In this document: positions 8,234-18,100 of the stretch, piece after piece
How positions within the stretch are numbered: the first letter of the stretch is position 1
Layout of the letters: each line of letters opens with the position of its first letter
The notes under the pieces: model-generated
Seen by the model: the letters and a program-made list of their open reading frames with translations, nothing else
The model's database searches: none
What the model was told of the DNA's origin: nothing
Assembly (NCBI RefSeq): GCF_004358105.1
Contig: NZ_SMYL01000012.1
Span: forward strand, 41,556-105,555
DNA length: 64,000 nucleotides
From: Sapientia aquatica
GTDB lineage: Bacteria > Pseudomonadota > Gammaproteobacteria > Burkholderiales > Burkholderiaceae_D
Direction of reading: 5' to 3'
Translations under genes and position numbers: made by a program

Positions 8234-10258
8234 TTAAATATCGACCGGATCGACTTCCAGTGACCAATTAATTCTTGGTTTGATTTGGCGAAGTTGGTGT
8301 AACCACTCTTTTAAAAATGCTTGCAAACCGGGGCGGGAGTGCGATTCGATCAGCAATTGCGCTCGCTCCGAATTGGCCATTTTCATCAATGTCATCGGGA
8401 TCGGGTCGTGCATCGTGATGTGTTCAGGCACGTTTAATTCGGCGGCTTGTTTTAGGAATGCAATCGCAATCGACAACTCTTTAGCTTCGGCGCGCAGCAA
8501 AGCTTGGTAAATAAATGGCGGCAATGCCGCTTGTTGCCGTTCAAGCAGACATTCTTTGGCGAAGCGCGGGTAATCGTGTTTTTTGAGCGCTTGGTACAGC
8601 GCGTGTTGCGGGTAACGTGTTTGAATCAAGACTTCGCTCGCGCTGCCGCCTTCTTTCTGAGCCGCCCGCCCTGCGCGACCAGAGACTTGCATTAATTGTG
8701 CAAATAAGCGTTCACCGGCGCGATAATCTTGCGAAAAAAGCGCTGTATCCGGATTAATCACACCGACTAAGGTCAAGTTTTTGAAATCATGGCCTTTGGC
8801 AACCATTTGGGTGCCGATCAAAATATCGACTTCACCGCGATGCACCGTATCGAAGGCGGCTTGGGCGCTGCCTTTTAAGCGAGTGGAATCGGCATCAATC
8901 CGCCTAATTCTGGCATCCGGAAAAATCGTTTGCAGATGTTCTTCAATCCGCTGGGTTCCCCGGCCCAATGGTTGGATATCCACATTGCCGCAGGTCGGAC
9001 AAGATTTAGGAATCCGAATCTCTAAACTGCAATGATGGCAGCGCAGTTTGTGCTCGTTTTTATGCAGGACTAAAAACGCACTACAGCGGGTGCAATTGCT
9101 CATCCAGCCGCAAGCATCACAAGCAATCACGGGCGCATAACCGCGACGATTTAAATAGAGTAGTGATTGCTCACCTTTCTCCAAGCGCTCTTTTAACGCG
9201 GAGATCAAAGAAAAGGTTAATCCTTCTTGCGGCTTATCTTTGGCTAAATCAATCAAGCGCATCGTCGGCAACACCGCCGCATCCACCGCGCGATTGGGCA
9301 AGCTTAATTTGGTGTAGCGGCCAGAAATCGTGTGTTGCCAGCTTTCTAATGACGGCGTGGCCGAGCCCAGCACGACTGGGATATTTAACTGGCGGGCGCG
9401 CCAAATCGCTAAATCGCGGGCTGAATAACGCAAGCCTTCTTGTTGCTTGTAAGAAGGATCGTGCTCTTCATCGACGATGATTAATTTCAATTGCGGCAAA
9501 GAAGCCAAAATCGCCAAGCGCGTCCCCAAAATCAAACTAGCTTTGCCGCTATGCGCCGCCAACCAATGCAAAGTACGTTCGCCTTCAGCCATGCCGCTGT
9601 GCAATGTTGCCACGAACAAATCCGGAAAACGCGCTTGCAGGTGACCTTGTAATTGGGGAGTTAGATTGATTTCAGGCACCAAAATCAAAATTTGCGGCGC
9701 AGGCGCACTCGGCACGGCGCGGGCCAAAATTTGCGCGGCGGCTTGCAAATAGACTTCGGTTTTGCCACTTCCGGTTACGCCGTACAGCAAACTGGTATCA
9801 AATCCTTGGGCGGCGACGATGTGATCAACCGCGGTTTGTTGCTCAGGGTTCAGTGGCGGCGGATTGCTGGCTTCGCCCGCCTTGATTGGCACGCTTAGTT
9901 TTTTTAGCGCTTTGTCCAACGCTGTGGTTTTGGCAGCGCGGATATTTTTGGGAACGGACGGCAGCGCGACTTCGCCCAACGGACGTTGATAATAGTCGGC
10001 GGCAAAGGCGCACAAGGCGATCCATTCAGGGGAAACTTCGGTGAGCTGAGAACGAACGGCAATAACGGGTTTAAGTTTATCCAGCGGGACGTCCGAATCT
10101 TGCTTAATTGCAACGATTAAGCCGACCATTTCACGCCGACCGAATTCCACCGAGGCAAATTGCCCCAGCCGAGGAATTTCGTCCCCGCTCCATCGGTAAT
10201 CAAAAACGCGATCCAACGGCGTATCTAACGCAATTTGAAGAATTCGCTCGATCTGCAA
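8234..10258 (-). CDS. priA: replication restart helicase PriA
   Basis: A 674-residue PriA, the DNA helicase that reloads the replisome at stalled forks. The N-terminal 3'-end-binding domain is followed by a helicase core with Walker A GVTGSGKT (about 160-167), DEEH (about 263-266) and QGLGSAT-like motif GSATPSLES. Eight cysteines in four CxxC pairs (about 380-423) form the two-zinc site that couples helicase to primosome assembly. QVSGRAGRA is motif VI. The open frame extends to a TTG at 10288, but TTG at 10258 has AAGGAAG about ten bases upstream and starts the usual N-terminus IERILQIALDTPL, so it is preferred. DnaA-box-like sequences lie just upstream. Confidence 0.95.
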   Translation of the reverse strand: MQIERILQIALDTPLDRVFDYRWSGDEIPRLGQFASVEFGRREMVGLIVAIKQDSDVPLDKLKPVIAVRSQLTEVSPEWIALCAFAADYYQRPLGEVALPSVPKNIRAAKTTALDKALKKLSVPIKAGEASNPPPLNPEQQTAVDHIVAAQGFDTSLLYGVTGSGKTEVYLQAAAQILARAVPSAPAPQILILVPEINLTPQLQGHLQARFPDLFVATLHSGMAEGERTLHWLAAHSGKASLILGTRLAILASLPQLKLIIVDEEHDPSYKQQEGLRYSARDLAIWRARQLNIPVVLGSATPSLESWQHTISGRYTKLSLPNRAVDAAVLPTMRLIDLAKDKPQEGLTFSLISALKERLEKGEQSLLYLNRRGYAPVIACDACGWMSNCTRCSAFLVLHKNEHKLRCHHCSLEIRIPKSCPTCGNVDIQPLGRGTQRIEEHLQTIFPDARIRRIDADSTRLKGSAQAAFDTVHRGEVDILIGTQMVAKGHDFKNLTLVGVINPDTALFSQDYRAGERLFAQLMQVSGRAGRAAQKEGGSASEVLIQTRYPQHALYQALKKHDYPRFAKECLLERQQAALPPFIYQALLRAEAKELSIAIAFLKQAAELNVPEHITMHDPIPMTLMKMANSERAQLLIESHSRPGLQAFLKEWLHQLRQIKPRINWSLEVDPVDI

Positions 10259-10680
10259 CTTAATGTACTTCCTTAAGAAGTTAGCCAATCAATGGGAAAT
10301 TAAACGGTTTTTTGCTAGACAACCCTGTGGACAACTTTGTGGAAAAAGCGATGCGGATTGAATTAATTCTGCAGAGCAACAATTATTTCACAAGGTAAAA
10401 TTTTCTGCTAAACACATAAACTCTATTTAAATCAATGACTTAAAAAATAGTTTTGGTTTTCTAAAAAAACTATTGACAGCAATTAGAAATTAATTTTTTT
10501 GTGCATAACTTAGTAGGATTTCCAACTAAGCACCTTTGTTAAGTTTCTGATTCGCAAGCCTAACAAAGGCTTTTATCGCCGCAAGCCGCATGAAATAACA
10601 CTGTTGCGGCGCACAACCCTGTTCGCGATTATCTTGCGGCTCGGCTTATTGGTTTGTAGGTAGCAGATTTACCGTTTTGT
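10259..10680. other. AT-rich gap between hemE and priA with hairpins and DnaA-box-like sites
   Basis: No gene is apparent. Near the priA side TGTGGACAA (10326-10334), TGTGGAAAA (10338-10346) and TGTGCATAA (10500-10508) each differ from the DnaA box complement TGTGGATAA at one base. Three hairpins follow one another: CTTAGT/ACTAAG (about 10508-10530), CCTTTGTTA/TAACAAAGG (10533-10569) and CGCCGCAA/TTGCGGCG (10577-10611); the last may help end hemE transcription, though no T-run follows. Confidence 0.45.
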
Positions 10681-11766
10681 TTAAGTGGTGCGTATCTTTT
10701 TGCTGAATTCGTGCACCGCGTCAACTAACACTTCGACCGATTGCGGCGCAGTAAATTGAGAGATACCGTGACCCAAATTAAAGACATGACCGCTGTCGGC
10801 AGACGGTTTGCCAAAGCTTTCAATCAATTGTTGCACCTGCGCACGGATTTGATCGGGATTGGCAAACAGCGCCATCGGATCGAGATTGCCTTGTAGGGCC
10901 ACTTTATGACCAATTTGAGCGCGTGCCTGACCTAAATTGACTGTCCAGTCCAACCCAACGGCATCGGCGCCTATATCGGCGATTTGATCAATCCACAATC
11001 CACCGCCTTTGGTAAAGACGATCGACGGAATGGAAACGCCATTTTTTTCTTTTTTCACTAAACGCACCACTTCGCGCATGTAATTCAAGGAAAACTCTTG
11101 ATAAGCACCGTCGGCCAAGACGCCGCCCCAGGAATCAAAAATCATGACCGCTTGCGCGCCCGCATCGATTTGGGCGTTTAAATACGTTGCGACCGCTTGC
11201 GCGTTCACACGCAAAATGTGATGCATCAAATCTGGACGGTTGTACAACATCGTCTTAATTGTGCGGTAGTCTTTCGAGCCGCCGCCTTTGACCATGTAAC
11301 AGGCCAAAGTCCACGGGCTGCCGGAAAAACCGATCAGCGGAACACGGCCATTTAACGTATTCCGAATTTGCGTAACCGCATCGAATACGTAGTTCAACTT
11401 GTTCATATCTGGCACTTGCAACGCCAAAATATCTTTTTCGTCCTGCAACGGGCGCTCAAACTTAGGGCCTTCGCCGTCTTCAAAATACAAGCCCAATCCC
11501 ATCGCGTCTGGGACAGTCAAAATGTCCGAAAACAGGATCGCCGCATCTAACTTGAATCGGTCTAAAGGTTGAATCGTGACTTCGGTTGCGTAGTCTGGAT
11601 TCTTGGCCAGCCCCATGAACGAACCCGCTTTTTGTCTTACAGCACGATATTCAGGCAAATAACGGCCCGCTTGACGCATTAACCAGACCGGCGTGTGCTC
11701 GGTAGGCTGACGGCGCAAGGCGCGCAGGAAAGTATCGTTCTTTAATGGGACGTCGTTAAATGCCAT
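10681..11766 (-). CDS. hemE: uroporphyrinogen decarboxylase
   Basis: A 361-residue HemE, the cytoplasmic enzyme that removes four carboxyl groups from uroporphyrinogen III to give coproporphyrinogen III in heme synthesis; the length is normal. The first signature, [14 protein letters not shown], is at about residues 28-41 and supplies the arginines that bind the substrate carboxylates; the second, [16 protein letters not shown], is near 144. The ATG at 11766 follows a GAAAG. It lies upstream of priA on the same strand but separated by over 400 bp, so the two are probably not one operon. The pairing hemE-priA is common in Burkholderiales, where it often lies nearer the atp operon than here. 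Confidence 0.97.
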   Translation of the reverse strand: MAFNDVPLKNDTFLRALRRQPTEHTPVWLMRQAGRYLPEYRAVRQKAGSFMGLAKNPDYATEVTIQPLDRFKLDAAILFSDILTVPDAMGLGLYFEDGEGPKFERPLQDEKDILALQVPDMNKLNYVFDAVTQIRNTLNGRVPLIGFSGSPWTLACYMVKGGGSKDYRTIKTMLYNRPDLMHHILRVNAQAVATYLNAQIDAGAQAVMIFDSWGGVLADGAYQEFSLNYMREVVRLVKKEKNGVSIPSIVFTKGGGLWIDQIADIGADAVGLDWTVNLGQARAQIGHKVALQGNLDPMALFANPDQIRAQVQQLIESFGKPSADSGHVFNLGHGISQFTAPQSVEVLVDAVHEFSKKIRTT

Positions 11767-12255
11767 GGCAATCTTTCTTCAATGCTATAAATTCAGACCG
11801 ACATTATCGCTTAAATTGCCTTTAGTTAAAGCTGTTTTAAATCAATGCCTATTAATTGGCTGGATAAATTCACAGTGAAGTTCTTCTGTGGATAACTTTG
11901 TGAATAGATTTCAAAACTAAGTCAATATCTTTTTTCCAAATGCTTGATTGAAAGCATCATGTAAGTCGCAAAAATGGATTTATCTCAATTCAATCAATCA
12001 GTTACAGAGTTTTCTTAATTTAGAGTTTTACCTGTTCACAGTTTCTAACCATTTGCCGATTTTTGTGCATAACAATTGCTGGCTGGACTTCTTGCAAGCC
12101 TATATTTCATGCTCGTTGCAAGGCTGTTTTGACCTGAAAGCGTGAATATACGTAGAAATACGTAGCAGCTCGTTGAATTGATCGACATTAGCCGACGATT
12201 CCAATTTGGGGACTTTGTCCTACAAGCATCTCTTGGCCCAACGTAAGATTTTGTC
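11767..12255. other. AT-rich non-coding gap upstream of hemE with one perfect DnaA box
   Basis: No convincing gene. TGTGGATAA at 11887-11895 is a perfect DnaA box (minus orientation) and lies inside an inverted repeat ATTCACA/TGTGAAT (11868-11874/11899-11905). TGTGCATAA at 12064-12072 is a one-mismatch box. The short open frames here lack ribosome sites and look like chance. Confidence 0.45.
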
Positions 12256-12256
12256 T

Positions 12257-12405
12257 GACAAAAAAAATGCCCAACTAGTCGCTGGGCATGAATCCTTTAT
12301 AACAACAAGGAGGAGGAGACGTTCGGTGCAATGTATTTATTTGTTGTTACTTCTTCGATACAGAGCAATATATATTCTTTGTGAAATAAATCTATACCCT
12401 ATTTA
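12257..12405 (-). ncRNA. candidate small RNA with anti-Shine-Dalgarno CU-rich motif
   Basis: On the minus strand, a possible promoter (TTGTAA, 16-bp spacer, TATAGA, about 12391-12418) is followed by about 100 bases without an open frame, then CTCCTCCTCCTT (about 12308-12319), a perfect complement of strong ribosome-binding sites, and finally TGCCCA/TGGGCA with eight T (12260-12288), a textbook Rho-independent end. CU-rich loops beside such terminators are typical of Hfq-dependent regulatory RNAs. No homology is claimed. Confidence 0.35.
12260..12288 (-). terminator. Rho-independent terminator, minus strand
   Basis: TGCCCA and TGGGCA form a stem on the minus strand, followed by a run of eight T. 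It could end the candidate small RNA or read-through from the small membrane-protein gene at 12518-12781. Confidence 0.65.
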
Positions 12406-12517
12406 GGGCATTTTACAAAAATTAAAAGAGCTGTTTTTCACTCGAGTAATTTTTATCTCACGTAGTTATCTTAATGGCCTTGTGTTTCCTGCTCATGACG
12501 TAACGATTAAATTGACG

Positions 12518-12781
12518 CTACTTTTTAACAAATAATGGCAGTTTCTTAAGCAATTGGGTTGCCACAAAGCACAACGGAAACAATATCGCCCAAGAAACTA
12601 ACCAAACCTCTAACTTAGCCGTTATTAACACCCAGTTAGAAATCATCATTATTTGTGTCAAGGCACTCAGCAGCAGTCCAACGATTCCGCTGGCAATCAA
12701 TGCGGGTAGCAGTGAGACCAAAATGTTGGATTCAGCCAATACTTGCTTTAAGCTGGGTTGCAATGAATTAACAATCTGCAT
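12518..12781 (-). CDS. small DUF2798-like inner-membrane protein
   Basis: An 87-residue protein with two predicted transmembrane helices, about residues 20-45 (LVSLLPALIASGIVGLLLSALTQ) in part and about 58-78 (VSWAILFPLCFVATQLL), ending in a basic tail. The spacing and the W-AWAIxFP-like segment resemble the small DUF2798 family, whose function is unknown. The ATG lacks a strong ribosome site. A terminator lies about 230 bp downstream on the same strand. Confidence 0.6.
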   Translation of the reverse strand: MQIVNSLQPSLKQVLAESNILVSLLPALIASGIVGLLLSALTQIMMISNWVLITAKLEVWLVSWAILFPLCFVATQLLKKLPLFVKK

Positions 12782-12859
12782 TGTTATGATGAGGTAACTT
12801 TTGAGGGATATAGTGCTGAGACAGAATTACTGAAATTGTGCGCGATTGGGGCTTGCGCT

Positions 12860-13048
12860 TTAATTCTGACGTTGTTGATGACTGATTTGCTTTAAATAAA
12901 GTCGCGATGCGCGCCAGATTCCCAGCAGCATCGGCTTAAACATAACGATTACTACGCTAACTGCCGTTAAAACGAGGAGAACACTCGTCATTTTCATTAG
13001 CGTTGGTACGGCTGCTAATAGTGGCTGGATGAAGTTAGCTAGGGACAT
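12860..13048 (-). CDS. hypothetical single-span membrane protein
   Basis: A 62-residue protein with one or two hydrophobic segments (about residues 8-40, including VLLVLTAVSVVIVMFKPMLL) and a basic C-terminal tail rich in R, K and Q. GAG lies seven bases before the ATG, supporting expression. It is divergent from the LysR gene at 13208 and upstream of the other small membrane protein. No family is recognised. Confidence 0.5.
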   Translation of the reverse strand: MSLANFIQPLLAAVPTLMKMTSVLLVLTAVSVVIVMFKPMLLGIWRASRLYLKQISHQQRQN

Positions 13049-13207
13049 TTTTTTCTCAAAAACAATAATAAACAGGGAATGACGCCACTATATTGCAGCG
13101 CAATATATAATTCAAATTCCGATTTATCATACCTGTTATGGTTTTTGTGAATGACCACGTGGCGATTTATTACTTAACCTTGCCCAGCGTTAGCGCAAAA
13201 GGCTTAT

Positions 13208-14188
13208 ATGAACTTTCTTACTTTAGATCTCAATTTATTGCGCGTCTTTGATGCCGTCATGATCGAGCAAAATCTGACGCGCGCCGCCGATAAATTGGCG
13301 ATGACGCAGCCAGCAGTCTCGAACGCGTTAAAACGTTTGCGCCACGCATTCAATGATGAATTATTAATTCGCACAGCCTACGGCGTAAAACCAACTCCAC
13401 GCGCCGAAAGCGTTTGGCCTGCGATTCGTGAAGCGTTAAGTAAGCTCGAAGCAGCGATCGCGCCGCCCACGTTTGATCCGTCAACGGCAATTGCCTCGTT
13501 CAGAATGGCGATGGCCGATTCAACCGCGGCTTACTGGATGCCATATCTCGTGCGCGAAATTGAGAAAACTGCGCCCGGCATCAATGCGCGCATGGTGCCG
13601 CTAACAACCCGCGATCCGCGCAATATGCTGCTGCACGGCGACATTGATATTGCGGTGGGATTTTTCCCAGGCGTAGTGTCGCAAATGACCGGAGGACAAA
13701 GTTCGACCAATAACGCGATTCGCCACGCCAGCTTGTATACAGGTCGCTATGTATGTGTGATGCGTAAAGATCATCCTTTGGCCAATGAACCGCTGACCTT
13801 GGACAACTATTGCAACGCGCATCATTTATTGGTGAGTTTCTCAGGCAGAGCGCACGGCTTAATTGACGAGATTTTGAACGGCATTAACCGCCAACGTCAT
13901 ATTTTGCTAACCGTAAATCAATTTTTTACGGCAGGTCGGGTCGTTGCTAGCTCGGATTTATTGACCGTGTTGCCGCACCATTTGATTTCGTCCACCGGTG
14001 TGCAAAATCAATTGATCTGGAAAGAATTGCCAATCGCAACGCCAGCGGTCAATGTGGATATGTTGTGGCACGAGCGCGAGGCGCGCAATCCAGCGCATCG
14101 TTGGCTAAGAGAGAATTTAATGAGCTTGGTGGAAATGACCTTAAATTCGGAAAATCCCCAAATCGAACATCAACATGCGCTGATTTAA
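13208..14188 (+). CDS. LysR-family transcriptional regulator
   Basis: A 326-residue LysR-type regulator. The winged helix-turn-helix is at about residues 5-65 (LLRVFDAVMIEQNLTRAADK and MTQPAVSNALKRLRHAF), and the rest is the two-lobed effector-binding domain. The pattern DLNLLRVFDAVMIEQNLT resembles the NodD/NahR/LinR branch of aromatic-responsive regulators, but the target cannot be inferred from that. It is flanked by small membrane-protein genes and an Lrp gene, with a bidirectional terminator separating it from the latter. ATG is close behind GGCTTAT, without an obvious ribosome site. Confidence 0.9.
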   Translation: MNFLTLDLNLLRVFDAVMIEQNLTRAADKLAMTQPAVSNALKRLRHAFNDELLIRTAYGVKPTPRAESVWPAIREALSKLEAAIAPPTFDPSTAIASFRMAMADSTAAYWMPYLVREIEKTAPGINARMVPLTTRDPRNMLLHGDIDIAVGFFPGVVSQMTGGQSSTNNAIRHASLYTGRYVCVMRKDHPLANEPLTLDNYCNAHHLLVSFSGRAHGLIDEILNGINRQRHILLTVNQFFTAGRVVASSDLLTVLPHHLISSTGVQNQLIWKELPIATPAVNVDMLWHEREARNPAHRWLRENLMSLVEMTLNSENPQIEHQHALI

Positions 14189-14206
14189 GCGCGAATCCAC
14201 CAATGC

Positions 14207-14242
14207 AAAAAGGGCGTTATCTTTTCTGATAACGCCCTTTTT
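14207..14242. terminator. bidirectional Rho-independent terminator
   Basis: AAAAAGGGCGTTATC and GATAACGCCCTTTTT pair perfectly over 15 bp around six bases, with A- and T-runs at both ends. It separates the convergent LysR and Lrp genes and should work in both directions. Confidence 0.92.
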
Positions 14243-14254
14243 AATTTGATCAAT

Positions 14255-14713
14255 TTACTTGATCGGCAAATGGGTGGTGTTTTTAACTTCTTCCATCACC
14301 GCATAGGTATGGGTTTCGCGCACGCCGCCAAGTTGCAGCAGCGATTTGCCTAAGAAATCGCGGTAAGCATTCATGTCTTTTACCCGCGCTTTGACAAGGT
14401 AATCGAAGCCGCCGGCGACCATATGACATTCCAACACTTCAGGAATCGCTTGCACGCCGCGCTTGAACGCATCAAACACGTCTGGCGTGGTGCGATCTAA
14501 GACGACTTCAATAAATACCAATAAAGCGACATCTAACAATTGCGGATTTAATTGGGCGGTATATCCTAGGATATATCCTGTCTCTTGTAACTTGCGAACG
14601 CGCTCTAAACACGCTGCGGGTGAGAGATTAACGCGGGTGGCTAACTCTACATTGCTGATGCGGCCATCATTTTGTAATTCCGCAAGAATTCTTTTACTGA
14701 TTTTGTCGAGCAT
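14255..14713 (-). CDS. putR: Lrp/AsnC-family regulator, probable activator of putA
   Basis: A 152-residue Lrp-type protein: a helix-turn-helix at about residues 5-55 (ILAELQNDGRISNVELATRV, NLSPAACLERVRKLQETG) and a C-terminal ligand-binding RAM domain with VKARVKDMNAYRDF. It is divergent from putA, the arrangement known for PutR/BkdR-type activators of proline catabolism in proteobacteria whose PutA lacks a DNA-binding domain. Here PutA lacks that domain too, so regulation of putA in response to proline is inferred with fair confidence. An AT-rich inverted repeat at 14747-14770 in the shared region is a candidate binding site. Confidence 0.85.
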   Translation of the reverse strand: MLDKISKRILAELQNDGRISNVELATRVNLSPAACLERVRKLQETGYILGYTAQLNPQLLDVALLVFIEVVLDRTTPDVFDAFKRGVQAIPEVLECHMVAGGFDYLVKARVKDMNAYRDFLGKSLLQLGGVRETHTYAVMEEVKNTTHLPIK

Positions 14714-14746
14714 AAGAAAGTCTCATGTGTAAATTATATTCGGTTG

Positions 14747-14770
14747 AATTTTCTCACAAAATAGAAAATT
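14747..14770. promoter_or_regulatory. candidate Lrp-type operator between putR and putA
   Basis: AATTTTCT and AGAAAATT are 8-bp arms with an 8-base spacer, 34 bp upstream of the putR start. The AT-rich, dyad form fits Lrp-family sites. The whole 14714-15130 gap is AT-rich and otherwise empty of genes. Confidence 0.4.
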
Positions 14771-15130
14771 TTGCTATTAAGCGGAATTTCCAGAATTAAT
14801 CATTGGTAATTCCTTATAAAATCGTTGCACTATTAATGGCTGAAAATACCGAATAAATAGTTCTTAATCGTTATTTGATTATTATTTTTTATTGCCGTTA
14901 GTCACTGCTTTTACTGCCTCAATTTCATCGAAATTACACTTTAGTAAGCGAAATTTATCTTTTAGCCAGCCTATGAGTTGATTTCAGGCAAAAAGTTTCT
15001 TTGCATAACTTTATAGTTTCAAATTAAGCCTAGGCGATCACGGTTTGCACTAACAACAGCGCGCGTTGTTTCCGGCAACTTGCACACCGCGATTAACTAG
15101 ACACTTATTCACCACTAGAACACAGACAAA

Positions 15131-18100
15131 ATGACTCAACCATTCGCCTTTCTCCACACAGAAGTCCTAACTCATCCCAGCGCTTTGCGATTGGCCATTA
15201 CCGAGGCTTATCGCCGCAATGAATCGCAGGCGGTGCACTATTTATTAGAGCAACTGCCTAGGTTCGATCACGCGCCGATTCAAAGCTTAGCGAAAAAGTT
15301 GGTCAAAGACGTGCGCGAACAGCGTACTCGCGCCTCGGGTGTGGATGCGTTGATGCATGAGTTCTCGCTCTCGTCGGAAGAAGGCGTTGCGTTGATGTGT
15401 TTGGCCGAGGCGTTATTGCGCATTCCCGATCATCAAACAGTGGACCGTTTAATTGCCGACAAAATCAGCAAAGGCGATTGGCGCAAACATTTAGGCGAAT
15501 CGCCCTCGATGTTTGTTAACGCCGCAACGTGGGGCTTATTGGTGACCGGAAAACTCGTTTCGACCAATAGCGAACAAGGTTTAACGTCGGCGCTCACCAA
15601 ATTAATTTCCAAAGGTGGTGAGCCGCTCATCCGTAAGGGCGTTGATTTAGCAATGCGTATGTTGGGCAATCAATTCGTCACCGGACAAACGATAGAAGAA
15701 GCGCTCAATAACAGTAAAGATAACGAAAAACGCGGTTACCGCTATTCCTACGATATGCTCGGCGAAGCGGCCTTGACTGCCAAAGACGCCGCGTTTTATT
15801 ACGCTGCATATGAAACAGCGATACACGCCATCGGTACAGCATCGGCGGGTCGCGGCATTAAAAATGGGCCGGGAATTTCGGTCAAATTATCCGCCTTGCA
15901 TCCACGCTATTCGCGCGCGCAGCACGAGCGGGTGATGGATGAATTGCTGCCTAGTTTGAAAAAATTGCTCCTGTTAGCGAAGCATTACAACATTGGTTTT
16001 AACATCGATGCGGAAGAAGCGGATCGCTTAGAACTGTCGTTGGATTTGGTCGAAGCCTTAGCATTTGATGCTGACTTAAACGGCTTTGAAGGTTTAGGCA
16101 TTGTGGTGCAAGCGTATCAAAAGCGCTGCCCCTATGTGATCGATTATTTGATCGATTTGGCGCGCCGCAGTCAGCAAAAATTTATGATTCGTTTGGTCAA
16201 AGGCGCGTATTGGGATTCCGAAATCAAACGCGCACAAGTCGATGGTTTGTCCGATTATCCGGTCTATACGCGCAAGGTGTACACCGACGTTTCTTATCTG
16301 TTCTGCGCGAAAAAATTACTCGCCGCCACCGACGTTATTTATCCTCAATTTGCCACCCATAATGCGCTGACTTTATCGGCTATTTATACATGGGCGCAAG
16401 AGCAAAACATCACTGATTATGAATTCCAATGTCTACACGGTATGGGCGAAACCTTGTACGACAAAGTGGTTGGCGCAGATCAATTAAATCGTCCATGTCG
16501 TATCTATGCGCCGGTTGGCTCGCACGAAACATTGCTGGCTTATTTGGTGCGTCGCCTATTAGAAAACGGCGCCAATTCATCCTTCGTCAATCAAATTGTG
16601 GACGAATCGATTTCGCTCGATTCTTTAGTCGAAAATCCGGTTTCTATTGCCGAAAAATTAGCCGGGCTGCCGCATTTTGGCATTAGCTTACCGAGCGCTT
16701 TGTTCGGCCACGAGCGTAAAAATTCGGCTGGATTTGATTTCTCTAACGAGCAAGTCCTACGCGAGTTGTCGCGTGATATTACTCAATTTTCAGCGCACAA
16801 ATGGCATGCCAAGCCACTGCTGCACGGAATCGCTAGCGCACATGTTAGCGAAGTCGTTACCAATCCTGCGGTGCATACCGACATCGTCGGTCATGTGATT
16901 GAAGCCACTAGTCACGACGTAGAAACAGCCTTGGTTGCTGCTGAAACTCACGCCTCCGAATGGGCCGCTGTAAGTACTGCTGAGCGTGCTAAGTGTTTGA
17001 ACAAAGCAGCAGATTTGCTTGAAACTAATCGCATTGAATTTATCGCCTTAGCCATTCGCGAAGCGGGAAAATCGTTCCCCAATGCAGTTGCCGAAGTACG
17101 CGAAGCGGTTGATTTTTTACGCTATTACGCCGCGCAAATTATCTCGACAGAATTGTCCGCCGCTTTGGGTCCCGTCGTTTGTATTAGCCCTTGGAATTTC
17201 CCGCTCGCGATTTTCTTGGGCGAAGTATCCGCCTCGTTAGCTGTGGGTAATGTGGTGCTCGCCAAACCGGCTGAACAAACGCCGTTAATCGCTTTCCGTG
17301 CGGTGCAGATATTGCATAAAGCGGGCGTGCCAACTTCGGCGCTGCAATTCTTACCGGGTCGCGGCGAAACAGTTGGCGCTAAATTGGTGGCTGATTCACG
17401 TTGCAAAGGCGTGATTTTTACCGGCTCAACCGAAGTCGCACAAATCATTAATCAAACTTTAGCTAAACGTTCTGCCGCGGAAAAACAAGACATCCCATTG
17501 ATCGCTGAAACTGGCGGACAAAACGCCTTAATCGTCGATAGCAGCGCGTTACCAGAGCAAGTCGTTATCGACGTATTGAACTCCGCCTTTGATAGCGCTG
17601 GGCAGCGTTGTTCAGCACTGCGCGTGCTGTGCTTGCAAAACGATATCTTTGATAAAACGATGCAAATGCTGCAGGGCGCGATGCAAGAACTGCGGATCGG
17701 TAATCCAGATCGCTTATCGGTGGACATTGGCCCAGTGATTGATTTAGAAGCTAAAAATAAATTATTAGCGCACATCGCCAATTTAAAAACGCAAGCTAAT
17801 TCGTTCCATCAATTAGCGTTGTCGGAAGAATGCAATCTTGGTCATTTCGTCGCGCCCACCGTGATAGAAATTCCTTCCATCGCTGCGCTCAAGCACGAAG
17901 TCTTTGGCCCTGTTTTGCACGTTGTCCGTTATAAACGCGATGAGCTACCGCAATTGATCGAGCAAATTAATCAAACCGGTTATGGCTTAACCTTGGGCGT
18001 TCATTCACGTATTGATGAAACGATTCAGTTTGTGATTGATCATGCGCACGTGGGTAATATTTACGTCAACCGCAATATCGTGGGCGCAGTCGTGGGTGTA

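Noticed and set aside
11948..12406. Short plus-strand open frames of about 65 codons
   Set aside because: No ribosome site at the right distance, no protein-like pattern; the region has terminator and box motifs that fit non-coding DNA better.
13152..13167. parS-like CCACGTGG near 13155
   Set aside because: Only the central eight bases match; the flanks do not follow the parS consensus.
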